Shown here in pieces: positions 22,676 to 33,799 of a DNA stretch of 64,000 bases. Within the stretch, counting starts at the first letter, position 1. Every line of letters begins with the position of its first letter. The notes beneath the pieces were generated by a model. The model saw only the letters and a list, made by a program, of their open reading frames with translations. It was not told where the DNA came from and did not search any database. Location: NCBI GenBank assembly GCA_038025085.1, contig CM076144.1, positions 31,989,501 to 32,053,500 on the forward strand. The letters are read 5' to 3'. A program made the translations under genes and the position numbers. This stretch comes from Tetragonia tetragonoides. Taxonomy: Eukaryota > Streptophyta > Magnoliopsida > Caryophyllales > Aizoaceae.

Positions 22676-23224
22676 ATGTCTTCTCTAGTTCCTAAGAGAC
22701 GTAGGCTCGACTTTAGCGGTCGATCCACTCCTCGTCTGTCCATAACGATGGGTGGGGTTCGAGTGGTGCCCAAGATCAAGCATTCTGCTAGGCCGAGCGA
22801 GTTTCCGGCTGTTCATTTGCCTCTTGAGCAGCGCCAGAATGGGGAGCGTTGCAAGTGCACCCTTTGCGTTGCCCTCGACGCCCTTCGGTTCAGTCGAAGG
22901 ACGAAAGGTTCTCTCCCTCCCTTGGCTAGTGACATCCCATCTGATCCTCAAACTCTTGAGGTTCGGAAGGCTGAAGCGTTGAGCACTAGGAAGCGCCATC
23001 GAGCTCTCTTTGCTTATGCTTGTGAGAAGATGACTTTGGCTGATCACAACCTGGTGGAGCTGGCTGTCGAGCTTAAGGAGGCCGAGTCAAGGGTGGTGGC
23101 CATCAAGCAGGAGATTGAGGGTGAGAACGCTCGAATGGACGCTTTTCGCAAGGAGGTCGTCTATCACAAGACTGCCTTCATAAAGGCTAGTGGCCAGCAA
23201 CTTGCTCTCGAGCCTGCCCCTTGA
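22676..23224 (+). CDS. Element A antisense unit A3: small basic/coiled-coil protein
   Basis: An uninterrupted 182-codon frame starts MSSLVPKRRRLDFSGRSTPR and ends QQLALEPAP. The N-terminus carries a KRRR cluster that could act as a nuclear localisation signal. A CxC motif (RCKCTLCVAL) lies at about residues 60-69. The C-terminal third is a predicted coiled coil (VELAVELKEAESRVVAIKQE onward). It is one of the few open frames in the window that looks intact. Opposite orientation to gag-pol, its own TATA box and parallel organisation with A2 suggest the two arose by duplication. Function and family are unknown. Confidence 0.6.
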   Translation: MSSLVPKRRRLDFSGRSTPRLSITMGGVRVVPKIKHSARPSEFPAVHLPLEQRQNGERCKCTLCVALDALRFSRRTKGSLPPLASDIPSDPQTLEVRKAEALSTRKRHRALFAYACEKMTLADHNLVELAVELKEAESRVVAIKQEIEGENARMDAFRKEVVYHKTAFIKASGQQLALEPAP

Positions 23225-24085
23225 TAGGGTCTTTTTTAGTCTAGCATTTCTGCTTTCCTTTTTTTTTTTGAATGATGATATCGGCCTGGTGAGACCTGTA
23301 ATTTTTTGACTTTGGCATGGTATGGCCTGTATATTTTGGGCAACAGATGATGAAATGAAATCAACGTTTTTGCTAACTTGGATTTCTTTTTCTATTCGCC
23401 TTTCGCTGAGTTGTATGCTTTATTTATTTATTTTTTTTGGTAAGATCCTGGCTTGGCCATTCGACTTTACGTACTGTCTTTATGTTAGGCTTTGAGCCTT
23501 ATTGTTGCACGAAGCGTTGGCCTGCTGTGCCTGTCCACAAGACGTAAAGCTTGTGTCCATTAGTCGTTGGATTTGCGTACAAGAGGTAAAGCTTATGGGT
23601 TCGTCGACCAGCTCTGTCCGCAATTAGATTTAGGCCGTGTGGACCTTGTAAGGCTAAGATCGTTGAATCAATTTAGCCCGAAGTAAGGCTTAGGTCGTTT
23701 GACTAGTTTAGCCCGATTTTTGATGGCTAGACGCGTAATGGTTTAGAGTAGGGTTGTCAAAATATTAGATACTTTGCCCCCATTACGTGTCTACGCCAAC
23801 GATCGACGTATGATTAATTGATCGACGAGCTTGTTAAGGTGTCAAAACGCATATGCGTATGCCCCCAAGCTCGTTGGTTAATTAATTTCAATTGTTGAAG
23901 AATCAAATAATTACTAGTCGTGTAGACATAATTTTTGACAGAAGATGTTGTAGGGTTCCCACCCGTTTGTATTGATAGAGGTATTGTTTGGGTCCTCACC
24001 CATTACCGAGGTCAATTTTTGAAGGGATCACCTAGCCCTTTACAACTTGGACAATTTTGATGGGATTGCCAGAAAACCCTTTGAT
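23225..24085. other. Non-coding stretch between unit A3 and the integrase end
   Basis: T-rich sequence with degenerate repeats of taaggctta/gtcgtttgactagtttagcccg around 23600-23720. No gene is seen. It would hold the convergent 3' ends of unit A3 and of gag-pol. Confidence 0.5.
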
Positions 24086-24285
24086 GTAGTAGACACTTTT
24101 TGAAGGGAGTTGTGAATCCTGACAAAGATAGACAATTTTTGAAGGGATTTGTGAACCCTGAGAAAGATAGACAATTTTTGAAGGAATTTGTGAACCGTAA
24201 GAAAGATAGACAATTTTTGAAGGGATTTGTGAACCCTAAGAAAGATAGACAATGTTTGAAGGGATTTGTGAACCCTTGGGTCGAT
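24086..24285 (-). repeat. Tandem array of a 39-bp unit just after the integrase stop
   Basis: About five units contain gacaatttttgaagggattt followed by gtgaaccctgagaaagat. The period of 39 bases is a multiple of three, so a plus-strand frame reads it as a 13-residue repeat (FLKGFVNPxKDRQ). Whether that frame is translated is unknown. On the element strand it directly follows pol. Confidence 0.85.
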
Positions 24286-24347
24286 TTTTGCTGGGATTCG
24301 CCAACCCATTTTTGCTCGATTTTGGGGGTTAATCGGCCAACCCTGTC

Positions 24348-24916
24348 TCAGATATGGAATTTCCTCAGTTTGTTGAGGTTCCACGCTCTTGGCAATGGTA
24401 TACCGTTCATATCCTCCAGCCGATATGTCCCCGGTCGAATGACCCCGGTGATCTTGTATGGTTCTTCCAAGTTGGGATTTAGCTTTCCTTGCTCGGCTTG
24501 TTTGCCCGTACTTTCTGTCTTTCTCGGTACTAGGTCTCCAGTTGTGATGTCTCTTCCTCTCACCCTCCTGTTGAATTGCCTTATCAATTTATTTTTAGCT
24601 ACTTTCATCCTCAGGAGGGTGTCTCCTCGAGTTGCAGGTAGTAGGTCGAGGTTGAACCTTAATTGTATGTCATTCTCCTCAGGGTCGTATGAGATTACCC
24701 TGGGAGATGGGGTGACCAGCTCGATAGGCAGGACTGTCTCTGATCCATACACCAGCCTTGACAGTGTTTCCCCTGTGGCATTCCTTGTGGTGGTTCTTAT
24801 AGACCATAGGACCTCGTAGAGTTTCTCCTCCCACAGTCCCTTTGCTGCATCCCGTTTGCGTTTCAGCCAACTGAGAATGATCTTGTTTGCTACTTCTGTT
24901 TGGCCGTTAGACCGGG
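24348..24916 (-). pseudogene. Element A integrase, C-terminal part (separated by CACTA-2)
   Basis: The frame begins at the CACTA-2 junction with RSNGQTEVANKI, which contains the catalytic Glu. It continues through LRFNLDLLPATRGDTLLRMK and a PYKITGVIRPGTYRLEDMNG segment to the end at 24348. The region corresponds to the last third of a Tat-type integrase without chromodomain. The rest of the domain is at 28437 and beyond. Confidence 0.88.
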
Positions 24917-25746
24917 CACTAAAACCGAATTTCCTTTTCATAACACTTGAAACATAACGCTTGTAGGAAGAATGTTATTGTAGAATATGCCGAATTTTCA
25001 TTAATTTAGAAGTGCTATCTATGTCGTTTCGTGAAAAATGATCCTTTTATATATTTTCGTTTGGAGGTAGTTTGTAAATCTGACTGCAAATTCCCAAATC
25101 CCACCATTGTTCGCCCTACCTTCACTCTCTCTCTCTCTCTCTCTCCCCTCAACCAAACCTCTCTCCGCCCAGCACCTCTGGGGCCAAATGCAGCGACTAT
25201 TCGGCCATCTGCAGGTTCATCTCTCGGTCATCCCTTGGTCATGCTGAATTCGAGGATAGGGTTTCAGCCATCAGTCATCGCCACTTATTATCGCCCATTG
25301 TTCATCCAATTTCGTGAAGTTAGGGTTTTTATTTTGGTAATTTTAATTGCTTATTGTTGAGATTGATTACTGTTCATTGAAAAGCAAGTAATTATCGTGT
25401 CTCAGGTTCGGTTTCCTTGAGCTATGATTATTGGTCTGCTGTTATTGATAATATTGGGGGTTTGAATCAACAGAGGATTCAGATTTTGATGTCGTTGTCA
25501 TTGCTAGGATTCTTGGGGCTGCTCTTGTTCTGCCTATTTATTAGGAAGTTAAATTTGATTTTGGTGAGTAAAGTAAAAAATTTGGTTCAATTTGGGTAGT
25601 TTTTTGCAATTCTTTGATCACTGTTTGATTTGGGTATATGAATCTGTTGCACTTCTTGAATTGCTTTACTTTAGTTCACCTGAACTTGTTCTTGGAACAA
25701 TAAATTTGTGGGTTATTGTTTATTCTGTTGCATGCTATTGTGTGGT

Positions 25747-25809
25747 TTTTTTTTTTTTTTTTTTTTTGTTTTTTTTTTTTTTTTTTTTGTTTTTTTTTTT
25801 TTTTTTTTT
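25747..25809 (+). repeat. Poly(T) tracts in CACTA-2
   Basis: Three long T runs are separated by single G residues. A reading frame of Phe runs across it is an artefact. Confidence 0.9.
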
Positions 25810-27784
25810 AACGTTTTGCTTTCTTGAGAAAATACAATGTACAGCTTAAGTTGTGGCAAATTCTTGTTTTCTGTTCATTATTTTGATATGGCACCATGGA
25901 GTTATGTTTGTTACAATCTGGATGTCCATGTCCTAAACCCCGCCAAAAGTCTCACTATTACTTAATTTTCTGTTTCATGATCAGCAAAAGGAAATTCCGT
26001 GTTTTATCTGTGTTTGGTTCCTGCAGCTAAATGATCCTTGCTTGTCCTAAAAGGGTTACATTCTAATCTCTCTAATAATCTCCCCCCTGGTTTTTAGAAG
26101 CTCAAATGCAAGGTACCTAAAATGAACTCAGAACCTAAATGTCAAACCAAAAAAGCAAAAGATATTTTACAATTGAAATCTCTGTGGATCTTCAGGTAGT
26201 CATGCTCGGACCCAAATACGATGGAAAAAATCCATGAGGAGCAAAGCACTGGTCTGAGTACCTGACTAGGATATATAATCAACATGAGCTACATGCAACG
26301 CGTCTTGCTAGCCTTAAATGCATTTGAAGTGGCTAGGTACATTTACAGACTAATTGTTTACTTTGACTGTGAGAAGGAACTATATACTGTACTGATAATA
26401 TTGAATGATGCAGATTATGAAAAGGAACTAATCTTGTCAATTTTCCTTTGAGGAATGAAAATAAAAGGTACATTATATTTACCTTAAATAATCTTCTCTC
26501 AGGTTTGCTTAGCAAATGTATTTTTTTTGATAATTATAATCCTTCCTTGCAACTTTCATTATTACATGTACAAGTACTATTTACACTAAGCTATACAGGT
26601 CTAATTGATAATTTGTCACTGAAAAGAATGGACTACTATTGTATAGAGGGCATTTGACCCTCGTATTGATGCAATTATGCAATACAAGCTATACTAGACG
26701 AGAAAAGACCTTATTCAGATGGAAAATTAAACATCTGCAAGACTGCGCAGCATTTTTATATCCAAAGCTAAATTCCATTGCAAAATGTCTGACTTGTTTG
26801 TAGTGTGCAAGTTCCTGAGAAGCCAAGGACATGGAACTCCCCCAAGGATATGACTATGTCCACAACCTCTTAAATGATCTATATGTCAAAAACAGGTCTG
26901 AGTATGATCCTGCCTCCATGTCTGAATGCCATTTGTGATGACAATTTGCTCAAAATTGATAGTCTGCAGGTCTTCATGCCCCTTTCCAGAGGTTCTACAC
27001 AACGACATCGGGTATTATACACGTTTTGTGGCCCTTGCTCTTCCTACTGAGTACTGACCTGGAGTAGAGCTCCCTCATACTGTGAGGATGAAGAATCCCA
27101 GCTGAAATCTATGCGCATAACCTTCTAAACAAACTGTTCCCAACTCTCTTTGCTGTCCATGTAGATGCACGATCTAGAGCACTGTTTAAACCCTTTTCAT
27201 CAGGTGTGCTACATAGTATTATTGCTTGGGCATTGTATTAAGATGAAAGAGTCTATTATGAGCTATATATATAGTACCGTATGAAACTATATTCATCTCT
27301 AGTCTGTTGAAATCTAAATGCACTAGTGGTTTGTTTATGTATGAAATCATATTCTTGGTTGATGTAGTAGATGATGTCTGATGAGAATTTGCTCACTTGT
27401 CTAATTCCTGACAATGTGGGTTCTGGCGTTTAGTGCTTTTCAACATGGTTATACCAAGTATGTGCTAGAGATATTATTGCTCAGTTTAATACTCGTAGTT
27501 TAATAGTGAGATATGCTGGTGGCTTGCAGTGGTTCTTGTTTCACAGACACATACTGTATGTTGAAGACACCGTTGTTGTTTGCTAACCTTTATGCTCTCC
27601 TGAAATGCTAGCAAGTGCCCCCCTCCCCCCTTTTACTCATTCATATTATTTACAAAAGTCAGTATGTGATGTATGCTAGTATTGTTTCTTATCTTTTATT
27701 TTTATTGAGAAGCCCAAGTTATTAGAAGTTTATTTGATTACAAGCAATGTTCCTTTTCAACAGATTATACATATCTTGTAATCA

Positions 27785-28008
27785 TTTGTAGGGATACATA
27801 GCAGTGCATCTGCGAGGAAGGATCTTGAGAAAGTCACAGCCACTGTTTCCGCTGATTTGATTCCAGTTATCGAAGGTGGTGCAGAAGTCTATTTTGTTTG
27901 GTTGGAACTACAAAGAGTTAAAGCTCACGATATGGTTTCAACTTTGGAATGTACTTATAGTAGGTTTTTCTTTAGATTTAATTCAGTCAAGTGTAGACGA
28001 AACTTTTA
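27785..28008 (+). other. Exon-like open stretch in CACTA-2
   Basis: After an acceptor-like tttgtag, an open frame of about 70 codons without ATG runs to a stop (contains RKDLEKVTATVSADLIPVIE). Its composition looks coding, but I do not recognise the protein. It may be a captured host exon or chance. Confidence 0.3.
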
Positions 28009-28189
28009 GTACTTGCTCTTTTGTAAGATGGATTTGAATGGATGATTTGGCAATGGAAATGAAATTGAATTTTTGTGTGGTTATTATCTCATTAATTTGT
28101 GTATTATATATATGAGCAAATAAAAATAGCCATATTTGCGTGAAACTCAAAAGGAAAATAAATAAAAAATAAATAAATAAAATGCTTGG

Positions 28190-28420
28190 GTAAAGATAAC
28201 GCTTATTTAGAAAAGCGTTATATGGATTTGGACAAAGATGACGCTTTTTTAGAAAAAGTGTTGATCTCTGGTGTACATATACATTGCGCTTTTTCAGAAA
28301 AGCGCTATTATTGGCTTGATATACATAGCGCTTTTTTGAAACACCCTCTTTAAGAACACTAGCCTAGATAACGCTCAAAAGTGCTATGTATCAATCAAAA
28401 TAAGCGCTATGATAAGCAAT
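28190..28420. repeat. Right subterminal repeats of CACTA-2
   Basis: Four or more copies of a hairpin-like unit such as gcgctttttcagaaaagcgc occur near 28198, 28243, 28287 and 28329, with variable edges. Confidence 0.75.
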
Positions 28421-28436
28421 TTCTGTTGTAGTGGGG

Positions 28437-29327
28437 GTCGAGCTACAGCTGTAAATCGGGCTCTGACTCCCAAGTCTAAGAGGTAGGTCTTTAGACCAGG
28501 GTTGTCAAACTGAGGCCCGTTGTCAAATATGATCCCTCGGGGGACACCGTATCAAATGATTATGTTTTCCCAGATGAACTTCCTCACGTCCTGTTTCTCT
28601 ATGTAATGCAGAGCCTTTGCTTCTATCCACTTAGTGAAGTAGTCGATAGCTACTACTTAGAACTTGAACTGCCCTGGCGCCTCAGCAAAGGGACCCAGGA
28701 TATCAATCCCCCAGAGATGGAATGGCAAGGGTTCTAGGATGGGAGTTGTCGCTGAACCGTTGCGTGTACTTGGCATTTCCTACAACGGGTTACCAGGCCT
28801 AGAGCATCAGACCACATGGTCGGCCAGAAATACCCGGTCCTTGGGAATTTTCTTGCCAATGCCCTCCCAGCTATGTGCGATCCGCACATGCCACTATGCA
28901 GATCGTCCAAGATGTCAGCTCCTTCGGAGGGTGTAACACATCGGTGTAGTGGCTGATGGAAACCTTGCTTGTATAATACGCCGTCAACCAAAATGAACCA
29001 GTTGGCTCGTTTTCTGACTCGACTTTTTTCCTTTTCGTCCTCTGGAAGGACCCCATCTTTGAGGTAGCCAATTATGGGATCCATCCAAGTCTCTGTTGTA
29101 TCGAGCAAGTTCACTTCTTGAGTCTTGGTGATGCTTTTTTGTTTGAGAGCATCCGAATAGATCGATCTTGGGAGGCCGTTAATGGCCGAACTAGCTTGTT
29201 TAGCAAGATCATCTACATGTTGGTTCTCCGATCTTAGAACGTGTTTGATGGAAAACTCTTCAAATTTGGAAATTTCTTCCTTGGCCTTTAGTAGGTAGGC
29301 CTTCATCGATTCCTCCCTTGCTTCCAA
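28437..29327 (-). pseudogene. Element A: second RNase H-like domain, zinc domain and integrase core (N-terminal part)
   Basis: From the right: an archaeal-type RNase H-like segment (SIKHVLRSENQHVDDLAKQA) as in Tat elements. A linker with TWMDPIIGYLKDGVLPEDEK follows. The integrase zinc domain has DDLHSGMCGSHIAGRALA and CRKCQVHA. The core then has D in GIDILGPF and D in IIFDNGPQFD, up to the CACTA-2 border. An in-frame stop lies near 28655, between the first catalytic Asp and DYFTKWIE, so the frame is not continuous. Confidence 0.85.
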
Positions 29328-30763
29328 ATCCCCTGTTATTTGGGATACGACTAGTTGTCAGTCCATGATGACTGATACTCTCTATGCCCCTGCTATTTTG
29401 GCCATTTGCAGGCCAGCTAGTAAGGCCTCGCATTCTGCTTCGTTGTTGGAGGCAGAGAATTCAAATCGGAGTGCGTATTCAAATATGCCCCCTTCGGATT
29501 TTTAGGACTAGGCATGCCCTACTTCCATTGGGACATGATGATCCGTCCACGGCCAATTCCCATTGTGTCGACCATAAGACAGGTTGGTCGCCAATAGAGG
29601 CCATCTCTACTGCAAAATCTGCCAGTGCTTATCCCTTGATCGCTCGTCGGGGTTCAAATTCGATCGAAATTTTTCCCAACTCTGTGGCCCATGGTTTTAG
29701 CCTTCCGGCCCTTTTGGGGCTTTTCAAAACCGTCTTCAATGGTTGGTCGGTGAGGACGATGATCTCATGTGAACAGAAATATGTCCGCAATCGGCGACCA
29801 CTGATGGTTAATGCCAATGCGAACTTTTCAATATCTGGATATCGGGTCTCCGCGTCTAGCAAGGCGTGACTTATGAAGTAGATCGGGTGCTGCACCTTTT
29901 CTCTTTCTCATACTAGGGCTGTGGCCACTACTCGATCGGATACTGCGAGGTACATAAATATTTTTTCCCCGACTTCTGGACTCACCATTCTTAGCGTCTT
30001 GGCTAGTTATGCCTTCAATATCTCAAAATCCGTCTGAGCTTCGACCGACCGTTCGAATTTTCCTTTGTTCCTAATGGCCTTGACGAACGAAGTACATCGA
30101 TCAGCCGATCATGAGATGAAACGGCTGAGAGCTGCGACGCAGCCTATCAGGCGTTGCACATCTTTTAGGCACCTTGGTGGTTGCATATCAAGTATGGCTT
30201 GTATCTTTTCAGGATTAGCATCAATCCCTCGTTGGCTTATCATGAAGCCTAGCAATTTTCCCCCCGGAACCCCGAATACACACTTCTTAGGATTAAGTTT
30301 CATATTGTGTCGTCGAAGTGTATCAAAGGTTTCCTTTAGGTCAGACTGATGGTTGGCCGCTTCATTGCTTTTGACGACCATGTTGTCCATATAGCCTTCC
30401 GCATTTCTTCCATGTTTTGGCTAGAATACTTTCTTGACCAATCGCTGGTATGTGGCTCCTGCATTATTGAGGCCGAATGACATCATATTATAGCAGAACA
30501 CCTCGTTGTCAGTAATGAAGGCGGCCTTTTCCTGATCTTCTTCTGCCAACTTCACTTGATGATACTCCGAGAACGCGTCCATGAAGCTCAAGAGCTCGTG
30601 GCCAGCCGTGGAGTCGATTAGCTCGTCTATTCGTGGCAGGGGGATGTCGTCCTTGGGAAAGGCTTCCGTTATGTTTTTTGACCAACACAACGTTGGCCAG
30701 CCACTCGGGATATAGACACTCCCTTATGAATCCCGCCTTTAAAAGCTTTTGAACTTTTGCCAT
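29328..30763 (-). pseudogene. Element A reverse transcriptase and RNase H, broken
   Basis: RT copies the element RNA into DNA. Recognisable blocks are the first catalytic Asp in SFMDAFSEYHQVKLAEED, then FGLNNAGATYQRLVKKVF, then the YxDD box reading YMDNMVVKS (30360-30390). GDANPEKIQAIL-type sequence and the RNase H start (ALLDAETRYPDIEKFALAL; VLTDQPLKTVL) follow. The second Asp of YxDD is Asn (codon AAC), which should abolish polymerase activity. Frame changes occur near 30640-30690, and stops lie near 30424 and in 29330-29600. Confidence 0.85.
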
Positions 30764-30789
30764 CGCCGCTTCACTTCTCTCCTTTTCTT

Positions 30790-31647
30790 CTATTTCACAG
30801 GCTTCAAGCCAGGTCGTATTCCAAGCTTGTGGATGATCAGATCACCATCTATCCCGGGCATGTCAAAAGGAGAGAACGGAAATATGTCGGCGTAGTCTTG
30901 GAGGAGCCCTATGATTTCTCCTCTCTGGGGTTTTGTCAAGTTTGCCTCGACATATATAATTTTGTCCGGCTCGTCTTTGCATAGACTCACCTCGGTAGTC
31001 TCCCCCGAAGGTTCAGGCCGATCTCCAGGTTCTGGTCTAGCCTCGATGTGGTCGGCTAGGTACATCTCCATGAGCATGCACCCAGTCATCTTCCTTTTTC
31101 CTTCCCTTACGCTCTTTCTTTTGGCTTTGGGTATCTCGGCAAGAGTAGGGACAACAGTCAGAGATGTCCCAATTTCCTGCGCTATAACCACGGACTTTAT
31201 TTGTAGGCAGTAAAGGAAGGTCTCATCTTCTTCAGAGTCTTGCTTTTTATCATTGAGGCAGTCCACATAGGATTTCCTAGCTGTTTTCTGGTCACTCACG
31301 ACCTGTCCGATCAGACCATTCCCGCGGTTAACTTTAATGATAAGCCAAGTCATGTGGATGACAACAATGATGGCGGCCAGCGCTGGCTGACCGATGATAG
31401 CATTGTAAGCCAGTTTTGTATCAATCACCAGGAATTCGATTATTTGTCTCCTTCGCGCTCCCTTCTCCCCAATGCGTACCGGGAGAATGATGGTACCAAT
31501 TTGGTAAACCTTATGCCCACCAAAGCCAAAGACTGGAAGCAAGACCGTGGTGATCTTGTCCTCGCTATAACCGAATCGTCGAAGACATTTATAGGTGATG
31601 ATATCAGTCGAGCTCCCTATGTCAATAAGGACTCGCTCGGTGAGCAA
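30790..31647 (-). pseudogene. Element A aspartic protease and start of RT
   Basis: The protease would cut the polyprotein. The active site reads VLIDIGSSTDIIT instead of the usual D-T-G or D-S-G: the Thr codon is ATA (Ile), consistent with one C-to-T change. A flap-like FGFGGHKV and an IIGQPAL motif (normally IxGRP.L) follow. The segment then passes into the pre-RT linker (LLQDYADIFPFSPFDMPGID), a typical start of plant RT domains. The frame itself is open for 285 codons but has no true start, being internal to a polyprotein. Confidence 0.85.
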
Positions 31648-31756
31648 GACGCAATCTTCAGAGTGACCACCAATGGGTCGTCGTGCGGGTAGTGGAGTGC
31701 GTGGGCATCCCGGTGATCAAAGGTAATCGGTGGGACTCGCCCCACTGCATGGACCC

Positions 31757-33773
31757 CTACAGCCCTTGTTCAGCACTTTGATAGTGATCTTGGTGCTGTT
31801 TCTTAGTCGAATCTCCGCCGCCAAAACCTCCATAGATCATTCTAACAACGTTTGCCATGTCGTCCTCCTCGGACTCTTCCTCTTCAACAATTTCGGCCAC
31901 CGTAGGCCTCTTATAGACATTTTTCGTCTTTAGAAATTGCTTCAACTTCCCTTCCTCGACTAGTTTCTAGAGGTTCTTTACCAGTTTCTGACAGTCCTGA
32001 GTCGTGTCTCCTACGTCGTTGTGATATGCACACCGGAGTTTGGGGTTCCTCTCGGAGATATCCCTGACGATAGGTGGTGGGATGTCAAGTAATTTTCTGT
32101 CCATCTTGTTATATATGGTTTGTTAGTCTAGACTGAACGGCCACTGGTCATCAAAGGGGTCAGTCTTCGTCCAGTCACTTCTCTTAGGAGGAGCTCTTGA
32201 CACAGCCAGCGCCTCTGCAGGGCGCTTTCCTTTGTCGGTTCTATTGCTTTTGCTAGACTTAGCCTTCGGCTTCTGGTCCGTCTTTCCCTTGTTTGAACCA
32301 TATTGACCGGACTGTTCTTGAGAGTTAGCGTAAGCCACAGTGAATTGTCTGACTTCTGGCAGGGTCAGGTAGCCTTTCTCTTCTCGCTTCAAACTGATCT
32401 GGAATTTGAAGTGTGACCCTTCAGTTAACCCAAACACAAAGGCCGTGCTGGCGAGCCTTTCGTCGAGGTCATATGTTTCTAGGGTCTCGTCATTGAATTG
32501 AGCAAGATATTCTTTCAAGCCTGCCTTCTTTTCCTGCCTTGATTTGTAGAGATGCTCTGTGGTCTTTCTCTGTTGGATGTGGGCAAGAAAGTGATTTTTG
32601 AAACTCTTTTCCATCTAGGCCCAGGAGTGTATACTCTTGGGAGCCAGTGAGGCATAACACCGGATGGCTAACCCTTTGAGCGTCATTGGGAAGTTCCTAC
32701 ACAACGCTGCGTCACTCAAGGTTTGATCCATCATCGTCGCCCTGTAGGCCATGACGTGATCCTGGGGATTTGGTGGAACTTCGTATTTGTCGGGCATTGG
32801 CTTCAAATTTGATGGCATTGGAGCGACCATGATCTCATCACTGAATGGAGTCAGCCCAACCGTTGACACTTCGCTTCCCATATTTGCCATGGTATTAGAT
32901 ACCCCGACATTCCCGATGGTCGTGGGACTTGGGATTTGAATGATCGGTGGCTGGAGCAAATTTGTGGTGCCAGTGGCTCTGATCCCAGTAAGGGGTTCTT
33001 GATCCCTTCTTCGTTCATCCTTATACCTTATCTATAACTCCTTCAGTTTTTGCTCTTCAGCCTGTCGTTCAGCCTCTCTGTAATCGATTATATTACGGAG
33101 ATCTACCCGAGTACGACTGGCTCCTTTTCATTTTTTCCTGCTCGTAAAGTTGGTACAACTCTTGGACTTGTAGTTCCTCAGCCCGTCGGGCCTCTTCTCT
33201 TTTTTGTATGATACCTCTTAGATCAGTACCGTATTTGCTGGTTTCTTTCTGAGCTTTCTTCTTCTCTAGGAACTTCCTCAAATCATCCGAGTTAGTCGGG
33301 TGATTTGGAGGTCTTCCTCGGGCAGTCCTTGGCTCCTTCGATCCACCCGTACTACGAGTCGGCCAACTGTCTCTCATAGAACAAGTAGTGAGGGATGGAG
33401 AAGGTTCTGGGGGAGGAGGAGGATGCCTGGTCTCCGATGGAGCCTTGCTACCCCCTCGTGAGGCCTCTTCTCTCTCCCGTTGTCGCGGAGGTCTCATCTC
33501 ATTGACCAAGCACTCAAGAGTTTGTTTGATGGTGTTTTGTAGTTCTCCCACGATTTCTTGCAATTCGCCCCTAGTGACGGGGACTTCCGGATTGCCATGA
33601 CTATGACTTTCATCCCCACCAGAGTCGTGGGACACCTCGGGGTTATGTGTGTCGTCCATTTGAACCATGGATTGTTTTGTCGTTGGATATGGCGGAGTCA
33701 AAAGCTTAACAATTATGAGGTCTGAAGCTTGATAGAATCTGTTGTCTCTGGTCGTTCGCTGATACAAGATCAT
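31757..33773 (-). pseudogene. Element A gag, broken
   Basis: Gag forms the particle that packages the RNA. The first ATG after the primer site is at 33773 and another is at 33666 (MVQMDDTHNPE). The N-terminal part is charged and Pro-rich with a coiled coil (EEARRAEELQVQELYQLYEQ). The capsid domain has DAALCRNFPMTLKGLAIRCY and FKNHFLAHIQQRKTTEHLY. A zinc-knuckle-like CAYHNDVGDTTQDC lies near 32010-32055, as in Retand/Tat gags. Breaks are a frameshift near 33093, a TAG at 32612-32614 where CAG is usual, and stops near 32122 and 31968. Confidence 0.85.
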
Positions 33774-33779
33774 GCACCT

Positions 33780-33799
33780 ACCCCACAAACTACGCCAAA
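33780..33799 (-). promoter_or_regulatory. Primer-binding site of element A
   Basis: On the element strand, TTTGGCGTAGTTTGTGGGG directly follows the LTR end (gggtgaaaca). It is similar to the TTGGCGCCGTCTGTGGG-like sites of other plant elements. The tRNA cannot be assigned without a search. Confidence 0.6.

Larger units (their letters stand above)
24917..28433. mobile_element. CACTA-2: non-autonomous CACTA-type transposon inside the element A integrase
   Basis: It starts CACTAAAACCGAATTTC and ends AATTTCTGTTGTAGTG (imperfect inverted termini), is 3517 bp long and is flanked by ggg at 24914-24916 and 28434-28436. Taking out the insert and one ggg rejoins the integrase in frame, which independently fixes the borders. 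The right end carries subterminal repeats of aagcgcta/aaaagcg type; the left end carries few. No transposase is seen. The interior has a CT microsatellite (25123-25144) and T tracts (25747-25809). It differs from CACTA-1 in its ends and repeats, so it is another family. Confidence 0.9.

Noticed and set aside
24100..24819. 239-codon plus-strand ORF as a gene
   Set aside because: It is built on the 39-bp array and then runs antisense to the integrase; kept only as a low-interest finding.
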